Assembly: GCA_036389255.1 (NCBI GenBank)
Contig: DASVQI010000033.1
Coordinates: 1-64,000, forward strand
Direction of reading: 5' to 3'
Source: JACVRN01 sp036389255
GTDB lineage: Bacteria > Acidobacteriota > Blastocatellia > Pyrinomonadales > Pyrinomonadaceae
DNA length: 64,000 nucleotides
Position numbers and translations under genes: made by a program. The notes under the pieces were generated by a model. It did no database searches, was not told the DNA's origin, and saw nothing but the letters and a program-made list of their open reading frames with translations. Positions 1-6,384 of this stretch are shown in pieces (within the stretch, counting starts at the first letter, position 1; each line of letters begins with the position of its first letter).

Positions 1-10
1 ATCGTCATGT

Positions 11-226
11 TCATGTTCCAAAGTGAGCCACTACTCTAATCCCCCTCTCTTTGTTATCATCTCTGAGTTCTAGTCTTTGATAACTTGTAACGGCTAATGC
101 GTAGCTCAATCCCAAGAGTGGTGTAATGAGCATCGCCGTTCTGAATGAAAGGTTCATTCTCACGGCGAATCTCTTGAGCGAGCGCATACTAATCCAAAAT
201 AGGATTAGAGGCAAGATAAATTTCAC
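11..226 (-). CDS. possible small membrane protein (weak)
   Basis: A 71-residue reading frame starting with GTG, divergent from the XRE gene with only 24 bases between the starts. The first 15 residues and residues 30-48 are hydrophobic, so a small membrane protein is possible. I recognise no family. The purine-rich stretch GGAAGG touches the GTG, too close for a normal ribosome site. It could equally be chance; its stop lies at the left edge and its downstream context is not visible. Confidence 0.2.
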   Translation of the reverse strand: MKFILPLILFWISMRSLKRFAVRMNLSFRTAMLITPLLGLSYALAVTSYQRLELRDDNKERGIRVVAHFGT

Positions 227-250
227 CCTTCCGTTAGGAGATAACTTCTA

Positions 251-526
251 ATGGGAAGGGCTGCGCGTCTAAGGTCTGAGCGACTTGCTGAGAAGTTGCG
301 GGAAATCCGCACGGTGTTGGGGCTTTCTCAGAATGAGCTAATCCGTCACTTAGGGCTTGAGGACGTGATTTATCAAAGCAACGTCTCAGGATATGAATCC
401 GGCGAACGCGAACCGCCTTTACCTATCCTCTTAAAGTATGCTCAGGTTGCGGGCGTCTGTATGGACGTTCTGGTTAATGATGAGCTTGACCTGCCAGCTA
501 AGCTTCCGAGCAAGCCGAAGCATTAG
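251..526 (+). CDS. XRE-family helix-turn-helix regulator
   Basis: A 91-residue DNA-binding protein of the XRE/Cro-CI type. Residues about 13-74 form the five-helix domain: LSQNELIRHLGL is the start of the helix-turn-helix, and SGYESGEREPPLPIL is the typical recognition-helix and following segment. There is no sensor domain, only a short basic tail. TTAGGAG lies 10 bases before the ATG and supports this start. It stands alone on this strand, about 230 bases before the 21-bp tandem array, so binding to that array is an attractive but untested idea. The target cannot be read from the sequence. Confidence 0.85.
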   Translation: MGRAARLRSERLAEKLREIRTVLGLSQNELIRHLGLEDVIYQSNVSGYESGEREPPLPILLKYAQVAGVCMDVLVNDELDLPAKLPSKPKH

Positions 527-753
527 TTATTACTAATCATGTGTTGGGTTGAATAATTTTCTTGACACCGGACGCTGACAGGCGTAGATTCCGGCGCGTT
601 CCAGGCGGAACATTCACAGAATCCCTCGCGGTGAATAATTTTTCGCTCACGAGTCCTCAATCAGGCTCGCTGGGCCTCACGTCAATCGTTTGAAGGCTAA
701 AAACAGTCGGATTTCGCAAAAAGAGAGCGTCTAAGGGAAGGCTATCCGCTAAG

Positions 754-1005
754 TAGCTGTGCCGTGCGGGTTTGGAGCTTTGACGTGCGTTTGTGCAGAT
801 GCCGCCTAGACTTGTACAGACGCCAAATCCGGCTCTACAGATGCCGCATACGGCTATATAGATGCTGACTTCGGTTGTATAGATGAGACATACGCCTGTA
901 CAGACGCCACATGCGTTTATACAGATGAGCCGTGCAGTTGTTCAGACGCCAAATTCAGTTGTTCAGATGCGGCCCGTAGACTGTCAGGCGTGGGTTTTGG
1001 CCCTG
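754..1005. repeat. tandem array of twelve 21-bp units
   Basis: Inside the gene-free stretch 527-1174 a degenerate unit recurs every 21 bases without a slip. Units start at 754, 775, 796, 817, 838, 859, 880, 901, 922, 943, 964 and 985. The consensus is close to CAGATGCCRCAT followed by NCGGTTGTA. The CAGAT/CAGAC/TAGAT core is the best conserved part. Twenty-one bases is two helical turns, as in iterons or operator arrays. It is also seven codons, but in that frame several units begin with TAG, so it is not coding now. The rest of 527-1174 shows nothing clear. Confidence 0.85.
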
Positions 1006-1174
1006 TAGGTGGCGGCGGGCGGCCCGAATTTGACGCTTTCGGGAGCGCGACGGCGAAGTCCTCTAACGATGCAATGCGGAGCCGGGTTGAATTTTAAGCT
1101 TCTCACGCCTCCGCTCATTCCTGTCTCTCGCGGGAGTCAAGACTTCCGCGTTCCTCTCGGAAAGGAGAATTGAT

Positions 1175-1864
1175 ATGAAAGGCGTAGAACGTCGCGGATA
1201 CGAGATGATTGTGCGCGTGGCCGACTTCATGGATGCGCGGTCGGCGGATTTTCCAGCAGAGAGCGCGGGCGGCCTGCTCTTAACCGCCCTGCGCGATGCG
1301 ATTGACATCATAGAAGAGAAAGCAGCCGAGCAAAGCTCCGGCTTAAGCATAAGAGAAGAGGGAACGGCGCTGCGCTCTGTTGCGCGCCGGAACCTGCGAA
1401 ACCAGATGGAGGCAATCAGCCGAACTGCCGTTGCGCTTGCGATTTCAGGAACTACGACCGGCCTTGAAAACAGATTCCAAATGCCGGAGGGCAGTAGCGA
1501 CCAGACTCTCATCAACGCCGCCCGCGCCTTTGCGGAGGATGCTTTGCCTATTAAGGGGCGCTTCACAAGGTTCGGACTGCCTGCGGACTTTTTGGACAAT
1601 CTCAACATGGCCATCACAGAGTTCGAGCAGGCCGTCAACAAGCAGAACTTAGGCAAAGAGATGCACGTTGCGGCGACCACGGCCATTGACGAAGCGCTTG
1701 AGCGCGCGATAAACATAGTGCGTCAACTGAATGCCATCGTGCGTAACAAATATGCCGATAACACGCCCACGCTCGCCGTGTGGGAGAGCGCACGCCACAT
1801 ACAACGCTCGCCACAGCGCGCTACAGAACCGGAGCAGCCGCCCCCGGCTCCGCCTAAACCTTAG
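1175..1864 (+). CDS. conserved hypothetical protein, helical, 229 aa
   Basis: No function recognised. The protein is almost wholly alpha-helical and soluble, without signal peptide or membrane segment. Residues about 20-90 hold the core LLTALRDAIDIIEEKA and RRNLRNQMEAISRTAVA, and residues about 100-190 hold FQMPEG, DQTLINAARAFAEDA and HVAATTAIDEALERA. The last 20 residues are Pro-rich (PPPAPPKP). From memory, similar proteins recur as multiple hypothetical copies in Acidobacteriota (not verified here). AAAGGAG eight bases before the ATG fixes the start. It is opposite to and convergent with the SET/E1 operon, so it is probably not part of that system. Confidence 0.7.
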   Translation: MKGVERRGYEMIVRVADFMDARSADFPAESAGGLLLTALRDAIDIIEEKAAEQSSGLSIREEGTALRSVARRNLRNQMEAISRTAVALAISGTTTGLENRFQMPEGSSDQTLINAARAFAEDALPIKGRFTRFGLPADFLDNLNMAITEFEQAVNKQNLGKEMHVAATTAIDEALERAINIVRQLNAIVRNKYADNTPTLAVWESARHIQRSPQRATEPEQPPPAPPKP

Positions 1865-1918
1865 AAACCTGCGTGGAGTAGGTCAGTACCGCTAGGCTTA
1901 AGCTTGGCGATGCTGACT

Positions 1919-2320
1919 TTATGCTTTTTCGACGGGCATACACTTTTTACACTTGCAGCCTATGGGCTTGATGATGTCGTTGAAGTACTCTTTGCCGTAG
2001 TTGTAGGTTATCTCTTCTCCGGCCTTGATGTTCTTTTTTGACCATATCCAGACGCGGCGACCGGAGATGATGGCTTCCGTGTTGGGGCGGCAGGAGTGGT
2101 TGATGTAGCGCGCTAGGTTGGTGCGCGGGCTGCCGTCTATAGACCAGCGACTGTTGACTCCGAAGAAGTATCTGCCGCGACTTCGCTCGACCTCTTCGTT
2201 AGTGACGAGCGGGCCTGTGTACTCTATTATTCGCTTGCCTGCCGGGATGGCCTCGACGGCGAAGAGCCCAAGGCCCGTCACAGTGCGCTTGACGGTGAGC
2301 TTACCTTTGGTCTTGTTCAT
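1919..2320 (-). CDS. SET-domain protein lysine methyltransferase-like
   Basis: A 133-residue minimal SET domain, the fold that transfers methyl from S-adenosylmethionine to protein lysines. Visible signatures are GLGLFAVEAI near the N terminus (cofactor-binding loop), ARYINHSCRPN (the knot motif NHSC) and GEEITYNYG (catalytic Tyr region), then a post-SET-like cluster CKCKKC that could bind zinc with the knot Cys. I chose the ATG behind GGGGAG; a TTG at 2335 would add five residues and overlap the stop of the E1 gene. It is the last gene of the minus-strand TROVE/E1 operon, so its substrate may be a partner there (inference). The motifs are intact. Confidence 0.85.
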   Translation of the reverse strand: MNKTKGKLTVKRTVTGLGLFAVEAIPAGKRIIEYTGPLVTNEEVERSRGRYFFGVNSRWSIDGSPRTNLARYINHSCRPNTEAIISGRRVWIWSKKNIKAGEEITYNYGKEYFNDIIKPIGCKCKKCMPVEKA

Positions 2321-2331
2321 ACTCCCCTTTT

Positions 2332-2964
2332 TCAAAACTCAAGCTGCCTGACCGCAAAGTCGGCCAGAGTGATGGTGAAGCTTTCGCGTCTGCCGCTTGC
2401 TACGTATCTGATGGCCGCTTCGCATACCACGGAGACGGCGAGCGTCACAAGGTTGCGCGCAAGCGGATAATCGCAGATGTCATCCTGCGCGGCTGAAGGC
2501 ACTCTGTAACGGTCGTTCCAGATGACCTCCGCGTAGGAGTCCGAGAGCCCCGCGTGAAGACAATCAAGCTTCTTCTCTTCGCACGCGGCCTTCACGGCCT
2601 GTCTCGCCACGCTGTTGTCGAAGGCGTCTATGACAAGGCCGTCCAGCAGCTTTCGAGCGTTCCGTTGTGTCAACTCTTCCGCTCTGGATTCTACATTGAC
2701 AGACAGCGCACGGTATAGAGAGTTCGCAAGCACCTTTGCTTTCTGCGCGCCTACGTCCGAGCGATAGAAGGGCTGCGTGGATAGATTACGCTCCTCTACA
2801 CGATCCCGGTCAATGACGCGCAGTCGCGTGAAGCCGGAGCGCGCGAGGCTCTCCACAATGTTCGCGCCCAGCGCGCCCGCGCCGCACACCGTCACAAACT
2901 GCTCGCGCACGCGCCGCATCACCTCGCCCGAGCGATAAAGCTGTTCATGATAGAAGATACTCAT
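2332..2964 (-). CDS. ThiF/E1-like ubiquitin-activating-type adenylyltransferase
   Basis: A 210-residue single-domain E1-like enzyme. In this family ATP is used to adenylate the C-terminal Gly of a beta-grasp protein, which may then pass to a Cys. The Rossmann nucleotide loop is VTVCGAGALGANI (residues about 24-36). IDRDRVEERNLSTQPF (51-66) has the conserved Asp, Arg/Asn and Gln, Lys75 lies in VGAQKAKVLA, and Asp116 in DAFDNS. Cys164 in DDICDYPLARN sits where the catalytic Cys falls in Cys-type E1s. The zinc CxxC pairs of MoeB/ThiF are absent. The likely substrate is the Gly-ended 66-residue protein encoded at 6085-6285 in the same operon. Its stop abuts the SET gene. Confidence 0.9.
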   Translation of the reverse strand: MSIFYHEQLYRSGEVMRRVREQFVTVCGAGALGANIVESLARSGFTRLRVIDRDRVEERNLSTQPFYRSDVGAQKAKVLANSLYRALSVNVESRAEELTQRNARKLLDGLVIDAFDNSVARQAVKAACEEKKLDCLHAGLSDSYAEVIWNDRYRVPSAAQDDICDYPLARNLVTLAVSVVCEAAIRYVASGRRESFTITLADFAVRQLEF

Positions 2965-2970
2965 AAAGAC

Positions 2971-3040
2971 AGTTTTGAGTTTTCAGTTTTCAGTAAAAGC
3001 ATTCAGCTTCTTCCTGCTGAAGACTGAAAACTGAAAACTC
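2971..3040. repeat. intergenic palindrome (AGTTTTCAG type)
   Basis: GAGTTTTCAGTTTTCAGT on one side and ACTGAAAACTGAAAACTC on the other form a long hairpin around a loop holding CTTCCTGCTGAAG. The same family recurs at 52401-52484 and, degraded, near 47038-47086. There is no T-run of a standard terminator. It lies between the E1 gene and the 286-residue gene of the same operon. Confidence 0.75.
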
Positions 3041-3045
3041 TTCAC

Positions 3046-3906
3046 CTACCCTTCTCCTTCGACTACGCCGACGAGGGATTGCAGGTCGAACTTTTCATCC
3101 TCGCCGCTCAGGCAGATGCCCGCGCTGATGACCGTCAAGTCGTGTTTGGCTATGGCGGAGGCGTGAGGCACACGGTTGCGCGAAATCCATTCCACCAGCC
3201 AGAATTCTCCACAGTCTTGAAAGCTCTGCAACTCGCCGCCGCCGAAGCGTAGAGCCGCGCGCAGTCTGGATTCGTCCGTGCCCCTGAAAGAGCCCTGCCC
3301 CCTGCCGAGCCTTCTTTCACGCGCCAACGCCTCGCGCCCGTAGGCCAGTGTGTAGCAGGCGCGCATCTCAGGCGTGAGCGCCTTCAGCTTAAGCTCAGAC
3401 GGCGCAACTCTGTCTCGGAGCGCCTGACGCAGGCTTTCGGCTTCCTGTGGCGACGCGCGACGGTCAAGCTCTTCAAACCAGCAGAGGCCGTTTACGCTGC
3501 GCGCCAGAACCTGCTCGAACTCGCGGCCTTCCCTCACCAGATGCAGCACTAAAGGCTCTGCATCCCGCGAAGGCGAAAGCGCGCGCGATTCGTCGGCGGG
3601 GTAAGCCAGCCACGCGCCGCCGCGCAGCCTGTAACAGAGGCGCAGGCGCGCGACCGGAAACGGCCTGAGATATTCCGAGATGCGCTCAAGAGAGGCTTCT
3701 TCCACAAGCTGCGCCTCGCGCTCGCTCTGCGGGCGAAAGATTCCCCAGCCCTCGAACTCGCGCGGGCTAACAATGAAGCTGTAGACGAGTCCTGAGACGC
3801 GCGCTCGAACACGACCGCCGCGCACGCAGGGAGCGAGGAAAAGACGCGACCTTAAAGATTCCTCTTCCGCCGCAACACGCTTCAGAAGCTCAAGTAAATC
3901 AGTCAT
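3046..3906 (-). CDS. unrecognised 286-aa protein of the TROVE/E1 locus
   Basis: I do not recognise a named family. The N-terminal 60 residues contain a compact motif-rich stretch, FLAPCVRGGRVRARVSGLVYSF then FEGWGIFRP, which looks like a conserved beta-rich module. The C terminus has GELQSFQDCGEFWLVEW, SAIAKHDLTVISAGICLSG and FDLQSLVGVV, which again look conserved rather than random. The middle is helical and Arg-rich. There is no signal peptide or membrane segment. Cys27, or the Cys of AGICLSG, could be functional, but no E2 signature is visible. It sits 56 bases after the TROVE gene and 81 before the E1 gene on the same strand. A GAGG site precedes the ATG. A role with TROVE/E1 is inferred only from position. 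Confidence 0.75.
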   Translation of the reverse strand: MTDLLELLKRVAAEEESLRSRLFLAPCVRGGRVRARVSGLVYSFIVSPREFEGWGIFRPQSEREAQLVEEASLERISEYLRPFPVARLRLCYRLRGGAWLAYPADESRALSPSRDAEPLVLHLVREGREFEQVLARSVNGLCWFEELDRRASPQEAESLRQALRDRVAPSELKLKALTPEMRACYTLAYGREALARERRLGRGQGSFRGTDESRLRAALRFGGGELQSFQDCGEFWLVEWISRNRVPHASAIAKHDLTVISAGICLSGEDEKFDLQSLVGVVEGEG

Positions 3907-3962
3907 CGTCTTAACCTCGCCCTAAAGGAAGGGGTGAGGAATGAGGAGTAAAAGGAATTTCT

Positions 3963-5411
3963 TCATTGACTCATTTCTTCCCTCACGGGAAGCGGTGTCT
4001 CAAGAATCTCAAGCAGCAGTTCTAGACGCGACGGGCGGCTCAGAAGCGGCACCAGATTCGTCAGAGAGTAGTAATCACCCGCGAAGGTGAAAGTCTCGAA
4101 CGCACGACGGGCCGCGCTCAGCCTGCGCTCCAGTAGGTCGCAGGCCCTGCCAAGCTTGACAATCACCACGCCCGGCTCCGTCTTCAACTCTTCGACGTAG
4201 CGCTCAAGCGCGGCGTCGAAGTAGGGCGCGGTGTTCTCGCCCTCGTCCGTCACGATGATTATCTGCTCCGCCACCTGACGCTTGAGGCGCATCACCTCAA
4301 GCGGCGCGCCTATGCTAGTGTTGCCATTCGGCAGCATGTCGCGGAAGGCACGCTCCCAGTCTGTAAGCTCGCGGGCGTTGGCCTCACGGGTCGCCACAGG
4401 GTAAGCCATGGAGTCGAAGGCGTAGACGAACAGCTCCGCGCTGCTTATGCCGGAGACAAGCGCGGCTATCTGCTTGCCGACCTCTATCGCTTCGGTCATG
4501 CTGCTGCTCTTATCCACGAAGAGCGCGGTCGGTCTTGTGATGCGGCCCTTGCTCTTGACCTGCTCGTTTGCCACCCGGCCCAGACGCTCAGAGACGGACG
4601 CGCCCGCACGAGCAACTTCAGCCGCCTTCATGGCCTTGAAGGCAGAGACTCTGTCGGAGCCTGCGGCCTCCTGTAGCTTCTCGTCCACGAGCGCCTTTAC
4701 CTCTTCGTGCTCCAGCGCGCCGCGCTTCTTGAGCGACGAAAGGTTATTAATCACCTCCTGCGGAGACATCTGGCTGATGAGAGCAACCAGCACCACGGGC
4801 GTCAGATTTCTGACAGCGCCGACGGCCACCGTGTACGGAATCTTGTGCTCGACTATGAGCGCGGCCTGCTCGGCTGCGCTCTCCGCACCAGCCAGTCGCT
4901 TCAGCATGAAGGCTAGGCTGTCCGCAGGCGGCTCATTCTTAAAGAGCACCGCGTCCGCACGCGCGCCCGGCTTTATGTGAAGGCTCGCGTAGAGATGCTT
5001 CATGCTCTTGCGCGCACGCAGCGCGGCGCGGTCAAAGCGGCCCGCGTTCTGCTCACGCTCGCGCAGGTAGCGCACGACTGCCGTGCGAGTTGAACGCGGT
5101 ACGAGGCCGCGTGACTGCTTCAGGAAGTCCACCACGCGCGCCACCTGATAAGGAGGAAGCTCCTGCAAGAGCACGAAGCCCGCGCCTCGATGCTCACTCA
5201 AAGCGCCCGCCAGCAGGTTGCCGACGAAGACCTCCTTGTGGTCGCGCACGTCGCCCTCAGCGAAGTACCAGACGGCCAGATGACCGTAGAATACAGGGTC
5301 GCGCTCAATCATCTGCTTGTGCAGGTCTGCCACGAGCGACAGCTCACGGTGCGGAGTCGTCAGCAGGCTATTCAACATGTCCAGGCGCAGGTCGCGCTCC
5401 ATCTGTTCCAT
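3963..5411 (-). CDS. TROVE (Ro60/Rsr-like) protein with C-terminal vWA domain
   Basis: A 482-residue Ro60-type RNA-binding protein. Residues about 1-280 are helical repeats matching the TROVE pattern: DPVFYGHLAVWYF, TRTAVVRYLRERE, RKSMKHLYASLHIKPG and, around 190-230, IPYTVAVGAV with SQMSPQEVINNLSSLKKRG, like the 'MP..ALLRNL' segment of Ro60. Residues about 293-470 are a von Willebrand A domain with an intact MIDAS: DKSSS at 300-304, Thr365 in NGNTSIG and Asp389 in VTDEGE. In known Ro60 the TROVE ring holds misfolded RNA ends and Y RNAs. Three Y-RNA-like structures lie directly upstream on the same strand, which strengthens the call. GGAGG precedes the ATG. The alternative is a plain vWA protein. 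Confidence 0.82.
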   Translation of the reverse strand: MEQMERDLRLDMLNSLLTTPHRELSLVADLHKQMIERDPVFYGHLAVWYFAEGDVRDHKEVFVGNLLAGALSEHRGAGFVLLQELPPYQVARVVDFLKQSRGLVPRSTRTAVVRYLREREQNAGRFDRAALRARKSMKHLYASLHIKPGARADAVLFKNEPPADSLAFMLKRLAGAESAAEQAALIVEHKIPYTVAVGAVRNLTPVVLVALISQMSPQEVINNLSSLKKRGALEHEEVKALVDEKLQEAAGSDRVSAFKAMKAAEVARAGASVSERLGRVANEQVKSKGRITRPTALFVDKSSSMTEAIEVGKQIAALVSGISSAELFVYAFDSMAYPVATREANARELTDWERAFRDMLPNGNTSIGAPLEVMRLKRQVAEQIIIVTDEGENTAPYFDAALERYVEELKTEPGVVIVKLGRACDLLERRLSAARRAFETFTFAGDYYSLTNLVPLLSRPSRLELLLEILETPLPVREEMSQ

Positions 5412-5427
5412 CTCGTACCTCCGAAAA

Positions 5428-5493
5428 CAGTGACGAGTGACGAGCAGGGAAGAGGTTCTATCTTGTCACTCATCACCTGCCACTTATCACTGA
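5428..5493. repeat. intergenic palindrome (AGTGACGAGTGACGAG type)
   Basis: CAGTGACGAGTGACGAGCAGG pairs imperfectly with CCTGCCACTTATCACTG across a short loop holding CTTGTCACTCATCA. The same type recurs at 32830-32904 and 43935-44016. Here it lies in the leader between the structured RNAs and the TROVE start codon. Confidence 0.65.
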
Positions 5494-5500
5494 TTTTATT

Positions 5501-5625
5501 GCCCCGCGCGAGTCGGGTGAGCTGTTCGTGCATACGCGAGAATTGAACTCGCTGCCTCTAGCGCTTCAAGCTAGCGCTCTACCAAGTGAGCTAGTATGTA
5601 AGCTCTCCCTGTCAGGGCGCGGGGC
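5501..5625 (-). ncRNA. Y-RNA-like structured RNA A with tRNA-Phe-like domain
   Basis: The ends form a perfect 9-bp stem (GCCCCGCGC with GCGCGGGGC). Above it is an asymmetric internal loop (CCTGACA opposite GACTC), then a second helix (GGGAGAGCT with AGCTCACCC, one mismatch). Next comes a near-complete tRNA-like domain at 5529-5600: D arm, anticodon arm CTAGC-TTGAAGC-GCTAG (anticodon GAA, Phe) and T arm GCGAG-TTCAATT-CTCGC. Its 'acceptor' TACATAC/GTATGCA belongs to the conserved AGCTTACATAC segment shared with RNAs B and C. The tRNA thus sits on a stem instead of having free ends. Bacterial Y RNAs couple a Ro-binding stem to a tRNA-like module. RNase P processing to a true tRNA is possible but unsupported. 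Confidence 0.7.
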
Positions 5626-5719
5626 GTAAAACCTCTCTTCTATTTTCAAAATCAACCGGACAAAATCTTCTCTCGGGTTTTCGGTTGCGGGGCGTGTGCC
5701 CTTTCAGGGAAAGGACACA

Positions 5720-5854
5720 GGGCGCGTGCAAGTTCGAAAAGCCGACTTTTTATGCACCCCTTCAAATCATGAAGAGGCACGGAGAGGGTTCGAACCTCTG
5801 ACGGTCTTCAAGACCGTTACCGTATGTAAGCTTTTCAGGTCAGGGCACGCGCCC
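5720..5854 (-). ncRNA. Y-RNA-like structured RNA B, permuted tRNA-like, no D arm
   Basis: Ends pair perfectly over 10 bp (GGGCGCGTGC with GCACGCGCCC). The next internal loop (CCTGACCT opposite GAACTT) and the helix GAAAAGC/GCTTTTC match the plan of RNAs A and C, followed by the shared AGCTTACATAC. Inside are an anticodon-like hairpin (5801-5817, loop with TGA), a canonical T arm AGAGG-TTCGAAC-CCTCT (5783-5799), and a hairpin beginning CCGTGCC that closes on itself, as an acceptor stem joined by a loop would. No D arm is present. The 5'-to-3' order is T arm then closed acceptor, i.e. permuted relative to a tRNA. It is not a functional tRNA by inspection. I read it as a Y RNA for the adjacent TROVE protein. 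Confidence 0.68.
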
Positions 5855-5913
5855 GCGCCTCTCTTGAGCGGGCACGCGTCCGGCGACCGAAAACTTGAGA
5901 GAGAACTTTTATG

Positions 5914-6074
5914 TTCGTCCCCGCGCAAGTCGAAAAAGCGTCTTCACTCGGGTGCTCTACCCACTGAGCTACGGGAGCAGTATTTCAATAGCTCCCGGTA
6001 GGATTCGAACCTACGACCGCCCCCTTACAAAGGGATGGTGTGTAAGCTTCTATCAGTCGGGGCGCGGGGACGAA
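5914..6074 (-). ncRNA. Y-RNA-like structured RNA C enclosing a circularly permuted tRNA-Thr
   Basis: Outer arms TTCGTCCCCGCGC (positions 5914-5926 as read on +) and GCGCGGGGACGAA (6062-6074) pair perfectly over 13 bp. On the minus strand the order is shared segment AGAAGCTTACACACC, then a tRNA 3' half (anticodon arm ATCCC-TTTGTAA-GGGGG, anticodon TGT; T arm GTAGG-TTCGAAT-CCTAC; acceptor CGGGAGC). A 12-nt loop (5979-5990) follows, then a tRNA 5' half (acceptor GCTCCCG, TA, D arm GCTCAGTGGGTAGAGC). The two acceptor strands match 7 of 7. Joining the halves in normal order gives a plausible tRNA-Thr, so the gene is circularly permuted. AGAAGC pairs with GCTTTTT above an internal loop, as in A and B. 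Whether it matures to tRNA or acts only as a Y RNA is open. Confidence 0.75.
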
Positions 6075-6084
6075 ATTTCAAAAA

Positions 6085-6285
6085 TCAGCCATAGACCGCT
6101 TCGGGTCTGACAATCATGTCGCCGTGCGGCGTGCGGTCAACTACATAAAACTCCAGTTGCTTTGGGCCTACGTCAAAGTGGCTCGCAACATGCTCTTTTA
6201 TCTCGGCGTCGCTCATGCCGGGGTGAACGCGCAACAGCGCCTCGCTCACGGCAATCGAGCGGCCATCGTAACGAATGTGAACCAT
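6085..6285 (-). CDS. ubiquitin-like (beta-grasp type) small protein ending in Gly
   Basis: A 66-residue protein with the layout of a small beta-grasp modifier. Strand VHIRYDGRSIAVSE is followed by the motif PGMSDAEIKEHVASHF (helix), then two strands LEFYVVDRT and DMIVRPEAVYG. The last residue is Gly, as needed for adenylation by an E1. Length and the 'YDG...PGMSDAEIKE' pattern resemble the small C protein of ThiF-containing PRTRC cassettes as I remember it. GGAGG before the ATG is strong. It lies between the HNH gene and RNA C on the same strand as the ThiF/E1-like gene, its likely activating enzyme. The fold is inferred from pattern; conjugation or sulfur-carrier use cannot be told apart. 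Confidence 0.7.
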   Translation of the reverse strand: MVHIRYDGRSIAVSEALLRVHPGMSDAEIKEHVASHFDVGPKQLEFYVVDRTPHGDMIVRPEAVYG

Positions 6286-6384
6286 CTTCCCTTTCCTCCT
6301 TTAGCCGAAGCCGCCGGAGCTTCAAACTCTCGCGGCTTCGACTTTCAAATAACTTCAGTACCTTGTAAGCATCCGGCCTTGCGC

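Noticed and set aside
754..1005. CRISPR array
   Set aside because: Units are contiguous 21-bp degenerate repeats without unique spacers, and no cas gene is nearby.
3963..5411. A MoxR-linked vWA or cobalt-chelatase CobT protein
   Set aside because: The helical N-terminal half matches the TROVE pattern and no AAA ATPase partner lies nearby.
5914..6074. A group I intron in a tRNA gene
   Set aside because: The 3' half comes before the 5' half and the flanks are too short (about 35 bases each) to hold a group I core; the flanking arms simply pair.
5501..6074. tmRNA (two-piece or permuted)
   Set aside because: No tag-peptide frame, no Ala acceptor pattern, and three copies in tandem with different anticodons.
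1919..6285. A full PRTRC cassette
   Set aside because: Only a C-like small protein and a ThiF-like enzyme are seen; no ParB-like, no A, B, D, E or F protein can be recognised.
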